NCBI RefSeq assembly: GCF_000967425.1
Contig: NZ_FO082820.1
Span: forward strand, 2,480,001-2,544,000
DNA from: Pseudorhizobium banfieldiae
GTDB lineage: Bacteria > Pseudomonadota > Alphaproteobacteria > Rhizobiales > Rhizobiaceae
Direction of reading: 5' to 3'
DNA length: 64,000 nucleotides
A program made the translations under genes and the position numbers. The notes beneath the pieces were generated by a model. It saw only the letters and a list, made by a program, of their open reading frames with translations. It was not told where the DNA came from and made no database searches. The first letter of the stretch is position 1; each line of letters opens with the position of its first letter. Shown piece after piece: positions 16,669-25,526 of the stretch.

Positions 16669-16805
16669 GTGTTCCATCCTCTGTGACGGCACGGGGCCGT
16701 ACGGCATCCTAGCGGCAGGAGACGCCGCTTGAGAAGCCGTTTTCGTGTCCATCGAGCGGTCATGGGACGTCCTCACCGACTGCGACACGCGCTGACAGTC
16801 GGCGC

Positions 16806-18233
16806 TCACCCGCCGTAGCCGACGATGCCCTTGATCTCGAGGAAGTCGTGGATGCCCCAGTCGGCGTACTCACGGCCGTTGCCGGACTGCTTGTAGCCGC
16901 CGAAGGGAGCTCGGGTATCCCAGTCCGGATAGTTGACGTAGACGGAACCTGCTCGCAACCGGGCCGCAACATTGCGGGCATGCTCCAGATCTCCGGATTG
17001 CACATAGGCTGCGAGACCGTAGAGGGTGTCGTTGGCGATGGCGATCGCCTGCTCCTCGTCATTGTAGGGTAGGATGGACAGGACAGGGCCGAAGATCTCT
17101 TCGCGGGCAATCGTCATGTCGTTGGAGACGTTGCCGAAGACGGTGGGCCGGACGTAATAGCCGCGATTGAGCCCCTCGGGCCGCCCGGGACCGCCTGTCA
17201 CGAGCGTCGCCCCCTCCTTGATGCCCGCTTCGATCAAGCGCTGGATCTTGTCGTATTGCTGCTCGCTGACGACCGGCCCGAGATCGGTATCGGCCGCCTG
17301 CGGGTCGCCCACCTTCATTCGCTCCGCAGCACGCCGTGCGACCCCCATCGCCTCGCCATGCCGATCGCTTGGCACCAGCATGCGGGTCGGCGCGTCGCAG
17401 GACTGTCCGGAATTGCCGAAGCAGGAGACGACGCCTTCCGAAACCGCGTGTTCAAGATCGGCATCGGGGAGAATGATGTTGGCAGACTTACCGCCGAGCT
17501 CCTGCGCCACACGCTTGACGGTATCCGCTGCGGTCTTGGCAACAATGACACCTGCGCGCGTGGAGCCGGTGAACGAGACCATGTCCACATCAGGATGACC
17601 AGCCATCACCTGCCCGACGTCCGGTCCCGTGCCGTTGACGAGGTTGAAGACGCCCGCGGGTGTTCCGGCCGCCTCCATGATCTCGGCAAAGATGATGCCG
17701 CTGACGGGCGCGATCTCGGACGGCTTCAGCACCATGGTACAGCCGGCGGCGATCGCCGGGGCAACCTTGCAGACGATCTGGTTCAGCGGCCAGTTCCACG
17801 GGGTGATCAATGCGCAGACGCCGATCGGCTCGCGCACCACCATGGTCGTGCCGCGCCGTTCGGTGAAGACGAAGTCCTCCAGCGCCTCGATCGTCGCGAT
17901 GAGGTGCGCCTTGCCGGCGGCCGTCTGACTGTCGCGCGCAAACGCGATCGGTGCGCCCATTTCACGGCTCACCGCCCGGGCAATCTCTTCGTAGCGAGCC
18001 TTGTATTCGGAAAGAATGCGGCGGAGCAGCGTCAGCCGTTCCTGCTTAGACCAGAGCGAGAATGCGGGAAAGGCCGATTTCGCGGCAGCCACAGCGCGGT
18101 CAACGTCCTCGGACGAGCCCAGCGCAATCTGCGTGAACGGTTCTTCCGTGGCAGGATTTATGACATCGAGGGCCACCGGAATGGCCGGCTCCACCCAGCG
18201 ACCGTCGATGAAGAACTTGAGGTGATTGCTCAT
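16806..18233 (-). CDS. NAD(P)-dependent aldehyde dehydrogenase family protein
   Basis: This 475-residue protein has the full ALDH fold. N147 lies in ITPWNWPLNQ, E245 in VAQELGGKSANIILPDAD and the catalytic C279 in CFGNSGQSCDAPTR; YKQSGNGREYADWGIHDFLEIKGI is the C-terminal dimer region. It oxidises an aldehyde to the acid; the substrate is unknown. The start at 18233 (MSNHLKFFIDGRWVEP) is the family-typical one, and an upstream frame extension overlaps the neighbouring hydrolase gene. It lies 77 bases downstream of the mhqD-like gene and may belong to the same detoxification unit. Confidence 0.92.
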   Translation of the reverse strand: MSNHLKFFIDGRWVEPAIPVALDVINPATEEPFTQIALGSSEDVDRAVAAAKSAFPAFSLWSKQERLTLLRRILSEYKARYEEIARAVSREMGAPIAFARDSQTAAGKAHLIATIEALEDFVFTERRGTTMVVREPIGVCALITPWNWPLNQIVCKVAPAIAAGCTMVLKPSEIAPVSGIIFAEIMEAAGTPAGVFNLVNGTGPDVGQVMAGHPDVDMVSFTGSTRAGVIVAKTAADTVKRVAQELGGKSANIILPDADLEHAVSEGVVSCFGNSGQSCDAPTRMLVPSDRHGEAMGVARRAAERMKVGDPQAADTDLGPVVSEQQYDKIQRLIEAGIKEGATLVTGGPGRPEGLNRGYYVRPTVFGNVSNDMTIAREEIFGPVLSILPYNDEEQAIAIANDTLYGLAAYVQSGDLEHARNVAARLRAGSVYVNYPDWDTRAPFGGYKQSGNGREYADWGIHDFLEIKGIVGYGG

Positions 18234-18310
18234 GGGCGAGGCTCCGCTGCGGAAGGCGGCTTCACTATCGGGCACACCCGATCCATCCGCAAGCGGAATG
18301 CCTCGCCTTT

Positions 18311-18925
18311 CTAGCTGCCGTAGCGGGCGAGAAAACGCTTGGCCGCATCGATCTCGACCGCACGGATCTCGTGCCCGCCCGGATGCCATTCGAGCTCCAC
18401 CTCGTCGCCCGACCGCCGGAAATAATCGGCGAGCGACTGGGTCAGTTCTACGGAGGCGATCGGATCGCGCTCTCCCGCGGTAATGAGGACCCTTCCACCC
18501 ACCTTCTCCGTCCTTTCTTTTGGCTCGAACGGGATGAGCGGATGCATGAGCACGGCGGCCTCGAAGAGGCCCGGCTTGTGGATCAGCATGCTCGCAAGGA
18601 TATTGGCGCCGTTGGAAAAGCCGAGCCCGATGACCGGGCCTGCCTTGTAGAACTCCCGGTTCGCGGCGACGAATTCGCTCATGCGGTTCGTCGCCCGGGC
18701 CAGATCCTCGCAGTCATAGACACCTTCCGCCTTGCGACGGAAGAAGCGTGCCGCTCCGTGTTCCGAAATGTCGCCGCGTGGCGAGATGATGGTCGCCTCC
18801 GGCAAGAGGTGGCCACCGAAATCGAAAAACTGGTTCTCGTCGCCGCCGGTCCCGTGGAACACGAAGAAGATCGGCGCACCGGCTGCACCGGGCCGCGCCC
18901 GGTGCACGTAACTGTCATGGCTCAT
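18311..18925 (-). CDS. Alpha/beta hydrolase of the phospholipase/carboxylesterase (MhqD-like) group
   Basis: A 204-residue serine hydrolase with nucleophile S104 in GLGFSNGANILASML, D154 in TAGERDPIAS and H185 in WHPGGHE. The oxyanion region is FFVFHGTGGDENQF. In Bacillus the pair MhqD (this type) and MhqO (ring-cleaving dioxygenase) detoxify methylhydroquinone. Here the dioxygenase gene is 26 bases upstream on the same strand, so the same pairing holds. The ribosome site AAGGAGG is strong. Substrate is inferred from context only. Confidence 0.85.
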   Translation of the reverse strand: MSHDSYVHRARPGAAGAPIFFVFHGTGGDENQFFDFGGHLLPEATIISPRGDISEHGAARFFRRKAEGVYDCEDLARATNRMSEFVAANREFYKAGPVIGLGFSNGANILASMLIHKPGLFEAAVLMHPLIPFEPKERTEKVGGRVLITAGERDPIASVELTQSLADYFRRSGDEVELEWHPGGHEIRAVEIDAAKRFLARYGS

Positions 18926-18951
18926 GATTGCCTCCTTGCGCGCCTAACATC

Positions 18952-19884
18952 CTAAGCGTCCAACGGTTCGAGATGTTCTTCGAGCATCGCGCGCAGATGC
19001 GCGTGCTGCGTGGGCAGTTTCAACGCTTCGCCGAGATGCGCGGTGTCTTCGTCGCGATCGAAGCCGGGTTCGTTGGTGGCGATCTCGAACAGCACGCCGC
19101 CGGGCGTGCGAAAGTAGATCGCCCAGAAATAGTCCCGGTCGATAACCGGCGTGACGTTGTAGCCGGTATCGATCAACGCCTTGCGGACCTCGAGCTGCTT
19201 CTCGCGGTTTTCGACGGCGAAGGCGATGTGGTGGACCGACCCCGCACCGAGCCGGGCGCCATTGATGTTCGGCATCGTCTCGATGTCGATGACGTCGGCA
19301 CCGTTGCCACCCGGAATACGCAGGCGCTGGACACCGTCCTTCGCATCGACCTTATCATAACCCATGAACTTCAGGAGTTCCGCCGTCGCCCCCTCGTCCC
19401 GCAGCCGCAGCGAGGCCGAGTGGAAGCCGCGGATCGCGTGATCCTCGCCGACGCCATTACCGGTCCAGGCTTCCCGCGGATCATCCTTGACTTCAACGAG
19501 GGCAAACCCGTCACCATCAGGCCCCGCGAAGTGAAGCCGGTTTTCGCCAAAGGCGCTGTCCGTCTTCAGTCCCTCGACGCCCGCCTTCGTCAGCCGTTCT
19601 CTCCAGTATCCGAACGACCCTTCCGGAACAGAGAACAGCGTGGTCCCCACCTCCCCCGAACCGGGACGGCCGCGGGCGATATGCGGGAACGGGAAGTACG
19701 TCATCACCGAGCCGGGCGTACCGACCTCGTCCCCGTAATAGAGGTGGTAGACGTCCGGCGCGTCGAAGTTGACGGTCTTCTTCACCCGGCGCAGGCCGAG
19801 CGTATCGGTGAAGAACCTGTTGTTGGTGCGGGCGCTCGCCGCCATCGACGTGACGTGATGCAGCCCCTTGATCTGGTCGAGCAT
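18952..19884 (-). CDS. Glyoxalase-fold ring-cleaving dioxygenase (MhqO-like)
   Basis: A 310-residue protein of two vicinal-oxygen-chelate repeats. Repeat one begins MLDQIKGLHHVTSMAASARTNNRFFTDTLGLRRVKKTVNFD. Repeat two begins AIRGFHSASLRLRDEGATAELLKFMGY and includes VHHIAFAVENREKQLEVR and GGVLFEIATNEPGFDRDED. Likely metal ligands are histidines at 9/10 and in VHHIAF plus Glu in LFEIA. The start at 19884 follows AGAAAGGG; the frame continues upstream without conserved sequence. It probably opens quinone or hydroquinone rings together with the downstream hydrolase. Confidence 0.88.
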   Translation of the reverse strand: MLDQIKGLHHVTSMAASARTNNRFFTDTLGLRRVKKTVNFDAPDVYHLYYGDEVGTPGSVMTYFPFPHIARGRPGSGEVGTTLFSVPEGSFGYWRERLTKAGVEGLKTDSAFGENRLHFAGPDGDGFALVEVKDDPREAWTGNGVGEDHAIRGFHSASLRLRDEGATAELLKFMGYDKVDAKDGVQRLRIPGGNGADVIDIETMPNINGARLGAGSVHHIAFAVENREKQLEVRKALIDTGYNVTPVIDRDYFWAIYFRTPGGVLFEIATNEPGFDRDEDTAHLGEALKLPTQHAHLRAMLEEHLEPLDA

Positions 19885-20018
19885 GTGAAAACCCTTTCTG
19901 GCTCCGTGAGCCTTTCTTGGGGCTATATTTGGCCATTGCGACCGCCTTCGCATAGAGAGCCGAAACGAACGCATTGTTCACATTTCATACGAAGACCCCG
20001 CTAAGGGCGTTCAAGAAA

Positions 20019-20708
20019 TCATACCCGTTCCGGCAGTTTCCAGTCGATAGGCTGTCTGCCCTTGGAAACGAGGAAGGCGTTGGCCTGCGAAAAATGCCGG
20101 CTGCCGAAGAAGCCATTATGCGCCGACAAAGGCGATGGATGCGGCGCGCGCAGGACGAGATGCCGGTCGCGGTCGACAAAGGCCGCCTTCTTCTGGGCGT
20201 AGGAGCCCCAGAGCAGGAAGACGACGCCGTCGCATCTTTCGTTGACGGCGCGGATTACGGCATCGGTGAACCGTTCCCACCCCCTGCGCTGGTGCGACGC
20301 AGCCTGCGCCTCCTCCACCGTCAGCACGCTGTTCAGGAGGAGAACACCCTGCCTCGCCCAATGCTCCAGGAAGCCATGACTGGCGGGCGGGATGCCGAGA
20401 TCGCTCTGCAGTTCCTTGTAGATGTTGACGAGCGACGGCGGGATCCGCACGCCGGGCTGCACGGAGAAGCAGAGGCCATGGGCCTGGCCAAGGCCATGGT
20501 ACGGGTCCTGCCCGAGGATCACGACCTTGACCTGGTCGAGCGGGGTCAGGTCGAGGGCCCGGAAATACTCCCCTGCCTTGGGGAATATACGCTTTCCCGC
20601 TTCCTTCTCGCTCATGAGGAAGCGGCGCAGTTCGCTCATGTACGGATTGCCGAACTCGGGCGCCAGCGCCTGTCTCCAGCTCTCCTCCAGTCTCACCCCC
20701 TCCACCAC
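20019..20708 (-). CDS. ung: Uracil-DNA glycosylase, family 1
   Basis: A 229-residue Ung with the catalytic water-activating motif [22 protein letters not shown] (D68) and the DNA-intercalation motif [50 protein letters not shown] is also conserved. It removes uracil from DNA. The start is GTG (two GTG codons in a row) after AGAGG. It lies 8 bases downstream of the glyoxalase gene and is likely in the same transcript. Confidence 0.95.
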   Translation of the reverse strand: MVEGVRLEESWRQALAPEFGNPYMSELRRFLMSEKEAGKRIFPKAGEYFRALDLTPLDQVKVVILGQDPYHGLGQAHGLCFSVQPGVRIPPSLVNIYKELQSDLGIPPASHGFLEHWARQGVLLLNSVLTVEEAQAASHQRRGWERFTDAVIRAVNERCDGVVFLLWGSYAQKKAAFVDRDRHLVLRAPHPSPLSAHNGFFGSRHFSQANAFLVSKGRQPIDWKLPERV

Positions 20709-20716
20709 GGCAGCCT

Positions 20717-21112
20717 CTACTGGAACCGGCCAGCGCGCTGCAGCACCTCGATCTTGTAGCCATCCGGATCGGTAGCGAAGAAGAAGCGCGCGAACGGCTT
20801 GCCGTCGCGCGGCATGTCGACGAGCTTGCCCACGGTGAAGCCAAGTTCACTGAAGCGCCTGTGTTCGGCCTCGACGTCCTCGACCGTCACCGCGAGATGG
20901 CCATAGCCGTCGCCCAGGTCGTAGGGTTTGTCGCGTCCGGCATTGACCGTGAGCTCCAGTTCGAAGCCGGTTTCCGGATTGGAGAGATAGTTAAGGCTAA
21001 AACCATCGAAAGGGACGCGCTCCGCAATCCGGAGGCCGAAGGCACGCTGGTAGAAATCGACCGATCGTTCCTCGTCCAGCACCCGGATCATCGAATGGAT
21101 CATCTTTGCCAC
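20717..21112 (-). CDS. gloA: Lactoylglutathione lyase (glyoxalase I)
   Basis: A 131-residue single-domain vicinal-oxygen-chelate protein. It carries the GloA-type sequence [55 protein letters not shown] and [14 protein letters not shown]. Metal-ligand candidates are H6, a Glu in ELELT, H in GYGHLAV and E in YKIEVL. It would isomerise the methylglyoxal-glutathione adduct, or act on a related substrate. Length and ligand spacing fit GloA. Confidence 0.82.
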   Translation of the reverse strand: MAKMIHSMIRVLDEERSVDFYQRAFGLRIAERVPFDGFSLNYLSNPETGFELELTVNAGRDKPYDLGDGYGHLAVTVEDVEAEHRRFSELGFTVGKLVDMPRDGKPFARFFFATDPDGYKIEVLQRAGRFQ

Positions 21113-21310
21113 GTCACAACTCCTCTAGTGCATCGGATGGCTTTATCGGAAATCCTGCGCCCGTTGCCAATCGCGCTATCGCGCAATTCACATCGAGCTT
21201 GCGGCGTCGCGGCTGATTGAAATAGGCGGGCGGGATGATCATATGGCGCTGTGCCCCGCGTCGGCGCCGCATGGCATGGATGGAAACCGGCTGGTCCGGA
21301 AAGGGACTTC

Positions 21311-21676
21311 ATGCGCATCGTCTATCTCAGCCTCGGCTGGCTTCTTCTTACGATCGGCATCCTCGGCGCCTTCATGCCGATCCTCCCGACCACGCCTTTC
21401 CTGATCATGGCGGTCGCCTGCTTCGCCCGATCCTCGCCGCGCCTGGAGGCATGGCTGCTCGATCACCCGAGGTTTGGCGGCCCCTTGCGGGATTGGCGAG
21501 AACGGGGAGCAATACCCCGACGAGCGAAGATTGCCGCCGTGGTGATGATGTCGATTAGCTACGCGTTCTTCTGGTTTGTCACCTCTCCACCGGGACTGCG
21601 CGCGGCCATCGTCGCGGCTGTCATGATCCTGCCGGCCATCTACGTCGTGACACGACCAGAGCCGCCATCCGCCTGA
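21311..21676 (+). CDS. YbaN-family (DUF454) small membrane protein
   Basis: A 121-residue protein: MRIVYLSLGWLLLTIGILGAFMPILPTTPFLIMAVACFARSSPRLEAWLLDHPRFGGPLRDWRERGAIPRRAKIAAV. This is the DUF454/YbaN signature, followed by two more membrane helices. The ATG at 21311 follows AAAGGGACTTC; a longer frame from 21251 lacks family similarity. Function is unknown. It is convergent with hmuV, and YbaN genes often lie by iron or haem genes in rhizobia. Confidence 0.88.
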   Translation: MRIVYLSLGWLLLTIGILGAFMPILPTTPFLIMAVACFARSSPRLEAWLLDHPRFGGPLRDWRERGAIPRRAKIAAVVMMSISYAFFWFVTSPPGLRAAIVAAVMILPAIYVVTRPEPPSA

Positions 21677-21691
21677 AGCCGCAGCAGGCTG

Positions 21692-22483
21692 TCAGGCGCC
21701 CGGCCTGTACCGCGCCTGCGGCAGCACGAAGGGGATGTGCTCTGCCGGAAGCCGTCCGACGGCACCGGCAATCCCGTAGACGCCGCCAATCGTGGCGTCT
21801 TTGACGGTCTCGAGGCACGCGCCCTGCGACACCACCCTCCCCTTGTCGAGTACCAGCAGGTGATCTGCGAATTCAGCCGCCAGGTTCAGGTCGTGAAGGA
21901 TGGCGAGCACGATGCCGCCGGCCTCTGCAAAATCGCGGGCGACCTCCAGCACGGAGATCTGGTGGCCGAGATCGAGGCTTGCCGTCGGCTCGTCGAGGAA
22001 GAGCGCGCGCGGCTCCCCATCGATGACAGGTTCCGGAACCTGTGCCAGCGCTCTCGCAAACTGGACGCGCTGCTGTTCGCCCCCGGAGAGCGAGGGATAG
22101 GGCTGCGCCTCAAAGCCACGCAGGCCGACCCGCGACAGCGCCTGCCTCGCCTGCTCCGTCGGATGGCGGGAGCCCTGAGCGACCGCGCCCATGCGGACAA
22201 TCTCCAGGGCTGTAAAGGGAAAGGAGAGCTGCACCGATTGCGGCAGGACGGCCCGCAGACGTGCAAGCTGGACCGGTTGGTAGCCGCCGATCTCCCGACC
22301 GTGATAGGCTATCTTGCCGACATCCGGCCGCATCTCGCCCGAAAGCGCCTTCAACAGGGTAGACTTGCCCGCGCCGTTCGGCCCGATGATGACAGTGAAG
22401 CGTCCAGGCTGCAGGTCTACAGCGACATCGTCCAGAAGCTTCCGGTCGCCTCTCGTGACACCGATGGACTGGGCGGAAATCAT
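21692..22483 (-). CDS. hmuV: Haem ABC transporter ATP-binding protein
   Basis: A 263-residue ABC ATPase with Walker A GPNGAGKSTL (34-43), signature LSGGEQQRVQFARALAQ, Walker B ALFLDEPTASLD and the switch histidine in LAILHDLNLAAEFADH. It belongs to the FepC/HmuV group and powers import of haem into the cytoplasm. Its start overlaps the end of hmuU by four bases, indicating translational coupling. It is the last gene of the hmuTUV operon. Confidence 0.93.
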   Translation of the reverse strand: MISAQSIGVTRGDRKLLDDVAVDLQPGRFTVIIGPNGAGKSTLLKALSGEMRPDVGKIAYHGREIGGYQPVQLARLRAVLPQSVQLSFPFTALEIVRMGAVAQGSRHPTEQARQALSRVGLRGFEAQPYPSLSGGEQQRVQFARALAQVPEPVIDGEPRALFLDEPTASLDLGHQISVLEVARDFAEAGGIVLAILHDLNLAAEFADHLLVLDKGRVVSQGACLETVKDATIGGVYGIAGAVGRLPAEHIPFVLPQARYRPGA

Positions 22484-23565
22484 GGCATTTCTCCCATCCG
22501 GATGCCTCCCTTGCCGAGCAGCAGGAAGAGGAAAACGGGAGCACCAAACAGCGCCGTTATCACGCCGATCGGCAGTTCCGCGGGTGCGGCGACGGTGCGC
22601 GCAACGCTGTCGGCAATCAGCAACAATGCGCCGCCGCCGAGCGCCGATGCGGGCAGCAGGAAGCGGTGCGAGGGTCCGGTGACGAGCCGCAGGAGATGCG
22701 GCACAACGATGCCGACGAAACCGATCGAACCCGCGACGGCGACGGTCGAACCGCAGGCTGCTGCCACCGCGACGATGACGATCCGCTTCAGCCGCTGCAC
22801 CGGCACGCCCATGTGGAAGGCGGCCGCGTCTCCGAGGACGATCGCATCCAGGCCGCGTGCCACGAAGGGGATCACCGCCATCACGATGGCGATGAACGGC
22901 AGGATGGAAAGTAGCCGTCCGAAGGTGGCGCCTCCAAGCGACCCCAGGCTCCAGAAGGTGATGTCGCGCAACTGCCGGTCATCGGCGAGAAAGATCAGGA
23001 GCCCCATCACCGCTGCCGCCAACGCGCCGATGGCAATGCCGGAAAGGATGAGTGCCGTGGTCGACGTGCGCCCGTCCCGCGTCGCGATGACATAGAGCAC
23101 CCACGTGTTCAGGAGGCCGCCCAGGAAGGCCATCAGCGGCAGGAACTGATTGCCCAGCAAAATCGCGATCGGGGCAAGTAGCGTCGGACCGAGCACGATC
23201 GAGACGACGGCCGCAAGTGCTGCACCCGATGTGACACCGACGATGCCCGGATCGGCCAGTGGATTGCGAAACAGGCCCTGCATCATGGCACCGGAAACGG
23301 CGAGCCCTGCCCCGACCAGCAGGCCAAGCGCCGTCCGCGGCAGACGCACCGCCTCCAGCACCACGATGTCCTGGTCCGACAATTCTCCCTTGCCAAGCAG
23401 GTAGACAAAGAAATCGCCCAGGCCCACCCCGGTCGGCCCACTCGACAGAGAGATCAGTGACGCCACGGCGACAAGCACGACCAGCGCCGCCAGTGTCAGA
23501 TAGCCATGCAACGTCCGGTCTCCCTCGACCCGCGAGGACTTCGTCGGCAATGCCATCGTGCTCAT
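22480..23565 (-). CDS. hmuU: Haem ABC transporter permease (FecCD type)
   Basis: A 361-residue polytopic protein with about nine to ten membrane helices. The FecCD signatures are RLPRTALGLLVGAGLAVSGAMMQGLFRNPLADPGIVGVTSGAALAA and GSIGFVGIVVPHLLRLVTGPSHRFLLPASALGGGALLLIAD. It forms the membrane channel that takes haem from HmuT. The start shares bases with the hmuT stop and the end overlaps hmuV. No haem outer-membrane receptor or hmuS lies in the window. Confidence 0.93.
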   Translation of the reverse strand: MSTMALPTKSSRVEGDRTLHGYLTLAALVVLVAVASLISLSSGPTGVGLGDFFVYLLGKGELSDQDIVVLEAVRLPRTALGLLVGAGLAVSGAMMQGLFRNPLADPGIVGVTSGAALAAVVSIVLGPTLLAPIAILLGNQFLPLMAFLGGLLNTWVLYVIATRDGRTSTTALILSGIAIGALAAAVMGLLIFLADDRQLRDITFWSLGSLGGATFGRLLSILPFIAIVMAVIPFVARGLDAIVLGDAAAFHMGVPVQRLKRIVIVAVAAACGSTVAVAGSIGFVGIVVPHLLRLVTGPSHRFLLPASALGGGALLLIADSVARTVAAPAELPIGVITALFGAPVFLFLLLGKGGIRMGEMP

Positions 23566-24452
23566 CAGTTCGTTCCGGCGGGATAGAGCTCCTTCATCAC
23601 CGTTCTCGCGGCTTCCGACGTGCGGGGACCAAATCCCAGCAGCAGCAGGCCATCCAGCGACACGAGCGCCTTTGCCTGGGCCGCGGGGCTGGTCTGCAGC
23701 GCCGGAAGGGTAAAGACATCCTCCGGCTTCAGTTCATGGTTTCCACGAATCATGGTGAGGACCACGTCGGGCTTGGCAGCGATCACCGCCTCGTCCGACA
23801 AGGGCTTGTAGCCCGAAATGCCGGAAGCGGCATTGATGCCGCCCGCCATTTCAATGATGGCGGCTGCCTCCGTCCCGGCCCCGCCGGCCATGACCCGCCC
23901 GTTCGCGAGCGACAGCACGAAAAGAACCCGTTTGCGCGGCTCAGCGATTTTCGCGACATCCTCCGCAAGCGCCGCGAGTTGACTTTCGGTCTTCGCAGCG
24001 AGCGCTTCTGCTTCGCTGTCCAGGCCGACCGCCTTCCCGATGTCGCGGATCTTCTGGCCGATCGCTATGCCTTCCGGAGGCGTAGGCACCGTCACCATCG
24101 GAATCTTGCTGGCATTCAGGATTTCAATGACCGGTGGCGGTCCCGAGCCTTCTTCCGCCAGCACCAGGTCCGGCTGCTGCGCCAGAATTCCCTCAGCAGA
24201 AAGTGCACGCATGTAGCCGATATCCGGCTTGGACATTGCCTCGCTCGGATAGGTGCTGGTCGAATCCACGGCGATGACCCGATCCTGCGCGCCCAGCGCG
24301 TAGAGCACCTCGGTGATCGTCCCGCCGATGGATACGATGCGTTGCGCCGAAGGGTTGCCTTCGCTCGCCGCCAGGACCGGCAAAGCCGACATCAAAACCG
24401 TGGCCGCAGCCGCAAGAAAATTCGTCCTCAACATACCGACATATCCCGTCAT
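23565..24452 (-). CDS. hmuT: Periplasmic haem-binding protein
   Basis: A 295-residue class III binding protein: signal MLRTNFLAAAATVLMSALPVLAAS, then AQRIVSIGGTITEVLYALGAQDRVIAVDSTSTYPSEAMSKPDIGYMRALSAEGILAQQPDLVLAEEGSGPP, the fold typical of HmuT/PhuT. It delivers haem to HmuUV. The outermost ATG is used; an ATG at 24434 starting MLRTNF gives a more normal signal peptide and is equally plausible. It is divergent from the haem monooxygenase gene across 146 bases. Confidence 0.92.
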   Translation of the reverse strand: MTGYVGMLRTNFLAAAATVLMSALPVLAASEGNPSAQRIVSIGGTITEVLYALGAQDRVIAVDSTSTYPSEAMSKPDIGYMRALSAEGILAQQPDLVLAEEGSGPPPVIEILNASKIPMVTVPTPPEGIAIGQKIRDIGKAVGLDSEAEALAAKTESQLAALAEDVAKIAEPRKRVLFVLSLANGRVMAGGAGTEAAAIIEMAGGINAASGISGYKPLSDEAVIAAKPDVVLTMIRGNHELKPEDVFTLPALQTSPAAQAKALVSLDGLLLLGFGPRTSEAARTVMKELYPAGTN

Positions 24453-24500
24453 GTGCCACTTTGCGCCCTGTTGTGGGGCCGGCGGCGCCCTCGCACCGAT

Positions 24501-24523
24501 AACTTGAGTTGACTACGCAAGTT
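24501..24523. promoter_or_regulatory. AACTTG-N11-CAAGTT inverted repeat in the hmuT/haem monooxygenase gap
   Basis: Perfect 6-base arms (24501-24506, 24518-24523) sit midway between divergent haem genes. A second small palindrome, AAAGT-GAA-ACTTT, lies at 24567-24579. No recognisable Irr, RirA or Fur box was found, although such control would be expected. Either repeat is an operator candidate. Confidence 0.35.
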
Positions 24524-24598
24524 TTTTCAGCTTTTCAAGCGGCCCGCCGAGAGATATCTTGAGCGCAAAGTGAAACTTTAAAAGAGGGATCTTCGAGA

Positions 24599-24946
24599 AT
24601 GTACATCGCGATGAACCGCTTCCGCGTCGTTCCAGGCTATGAAGAGGCTTTCGAGGCCATCTGGCGCGGCCGCGAAGGCCGCCTGGCCGAGATGCCGGGC
24701 TATATCGAATTCCACATGCTGAAGGGCCCGAAGGCGGAGGATCATACACTCTATGCATCCCACACCGTCTGGGAGAGCTTCGAACATTTCCAGGCCTGGA
24801 CGAAGTCCGAGCAGTTCCGTGCAGCCCATGCCAAGGCCGGCGAGAATCGCGGCAAGGTGGAATACCTCTCCGGCCCCCACTTCGAAGGCTTCGAGGTCAT
24901 CATCCACGAGGACCGCAGTGGCGCCCGCAAAGCCGATGCCGCGTGA
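24599..24946 (+). CDS. IsdG-type haem-degrading monooxygenase
   Basis: A 115-residue antibiotic-biosynthesis-monooxygenase-fold protein. Residues N6, W67 and H77 fall where the Asn-Trp-His catalytic triad of IsdG/IsdI and rhizobial HmuQ/HmuD lies: MYIAMNRFRVVPGYEEAFEAIW, HFQAWTKSEQFRAAHAKAGE. It would open the haem ring and free iron. It is divergent from hmuT and seven bases upstream of hutX, consistent with a haem-use unit. A GGGATCTTCGAGA stretch provides a weak ribosome site. Confidence 0.82.
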   Translation: MYIAMNRFRVVPGYEEAFEAIWRGREGRLAEMPGYIEFHMLKGPKAEDHTLYASHTVWESFEHFQAWTKSEQFRAAHAKAGENRGKVEYLSGPHFEGFEVIIHEDRSGARKADAA

Positions 24947-24953
24947 GGGCGGC

Positions 24954-25478
24954 ATGAGCGCACTCGCACAATCCTCTGACGATCGCCGCGAACGGGCGCT
25001 TGCAGCACTTGCGGAAAAGCCCGATGGCGTGGTGGAGGCTCTTGCCGCCAAGGCCGAGGTCACGCCCTCCGAGATTCTCGGCCTCCTGCCCGAAGGCGCG
25101 GCGGTCACCGTCGCCAAGGATGCATTCGCTGACATCTGGACCGACATGACCGGCTGGGGCAAGATTCTCCTGATCGTGCACACCGAGGATATCGTGCTGG
25201 AGGCGGAAGGCAGCCTGCCGCAGGGATCGGAGGGCCATGGCTGGTTCAACATCCACGGCGACAGCCCGATCGGCGGTCATATCCGTAAGGACAATTGCGC
25301 CGCGATCACCTTCGTCGACCGCCAGTTCCATGGACGCCGCTCCTGCTCCGTCTGGTTCATGAACGAGAAGGGCTCTGCCATGTTCAAGATCTTCGTCCGC
25401 CGCAACGAGCAGCGGGAATTGATCAGCGAGCAGTTGGCGCAGTTCGAGGCGCTGCGCGACCGATACGCCGGCGCCTGA
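24954..25478 (+). CDS. hutX: Cytoplasmic haem carrier HutX
   Basis: A 174-residue HutX/HugX family protein. The N-terminal helical part (ALAEKPDGVVEALAAKAEVTPSEILGLLPEG) is followed by the conserved beta core: WTDMTGWGKILLIVHTEDIVLEAEGSLP, GHGWFNIHGDSPIGGHIRKDNCAAITFVDRQFHGRRSCSVWFMNEKGSAMFKIFVRR. HutX binds incoming haem and hands it to a degrading enzyme; here that partner is probably the IsdG-type protein just upstream. The start at 24954 gives the family length; an upstream in-frame extension overlaps the previous gene and is rejected. Confidence 0.92.
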   Translation: MSALAQSSDDRRERALAALAEKPDGVVEALAAKAEVTPSEILGLLPEGAAVTVAKDAFADIWTDMTGWGKILLIVHTEDIVLEAEGSLPQGSEGHGWFNIHGDSPIGGHIRKDNCAAITFVDRQFHGRRSCSVWFMNEKGSAMFKIFVRRNEQRELISEQLAQFEALRDRYAGA

Positions 25479-25493
25479 TTTTTCTTACCCGTG

Positions 25494-25519
25494 GAACATC
25501 CGGCACATGCCGGATGTTC
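25494..25519. repeat. 26-base palindrome between hutX and the GFA gene
   Basis: GAACATCCGGCA and TGCCGGATGTTC are perfect 12-base arms with a CA centre. There is no T run on either side, so it is a weak terminator candidate. It lies 7 bases before the GFA start and 15 after hutX, so it could also hide the ribosome site of the next gene. Confidence 0.6.
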
Positions 25520-25526
25520 GCGCGTC

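Noticed and set aside
24509-24537. TTGACT-N17-TTTTCA promoter for the haem monooxygenase gene
   Set aside because: The -10 element is poor and the region is AT-rich enough for chance matches.
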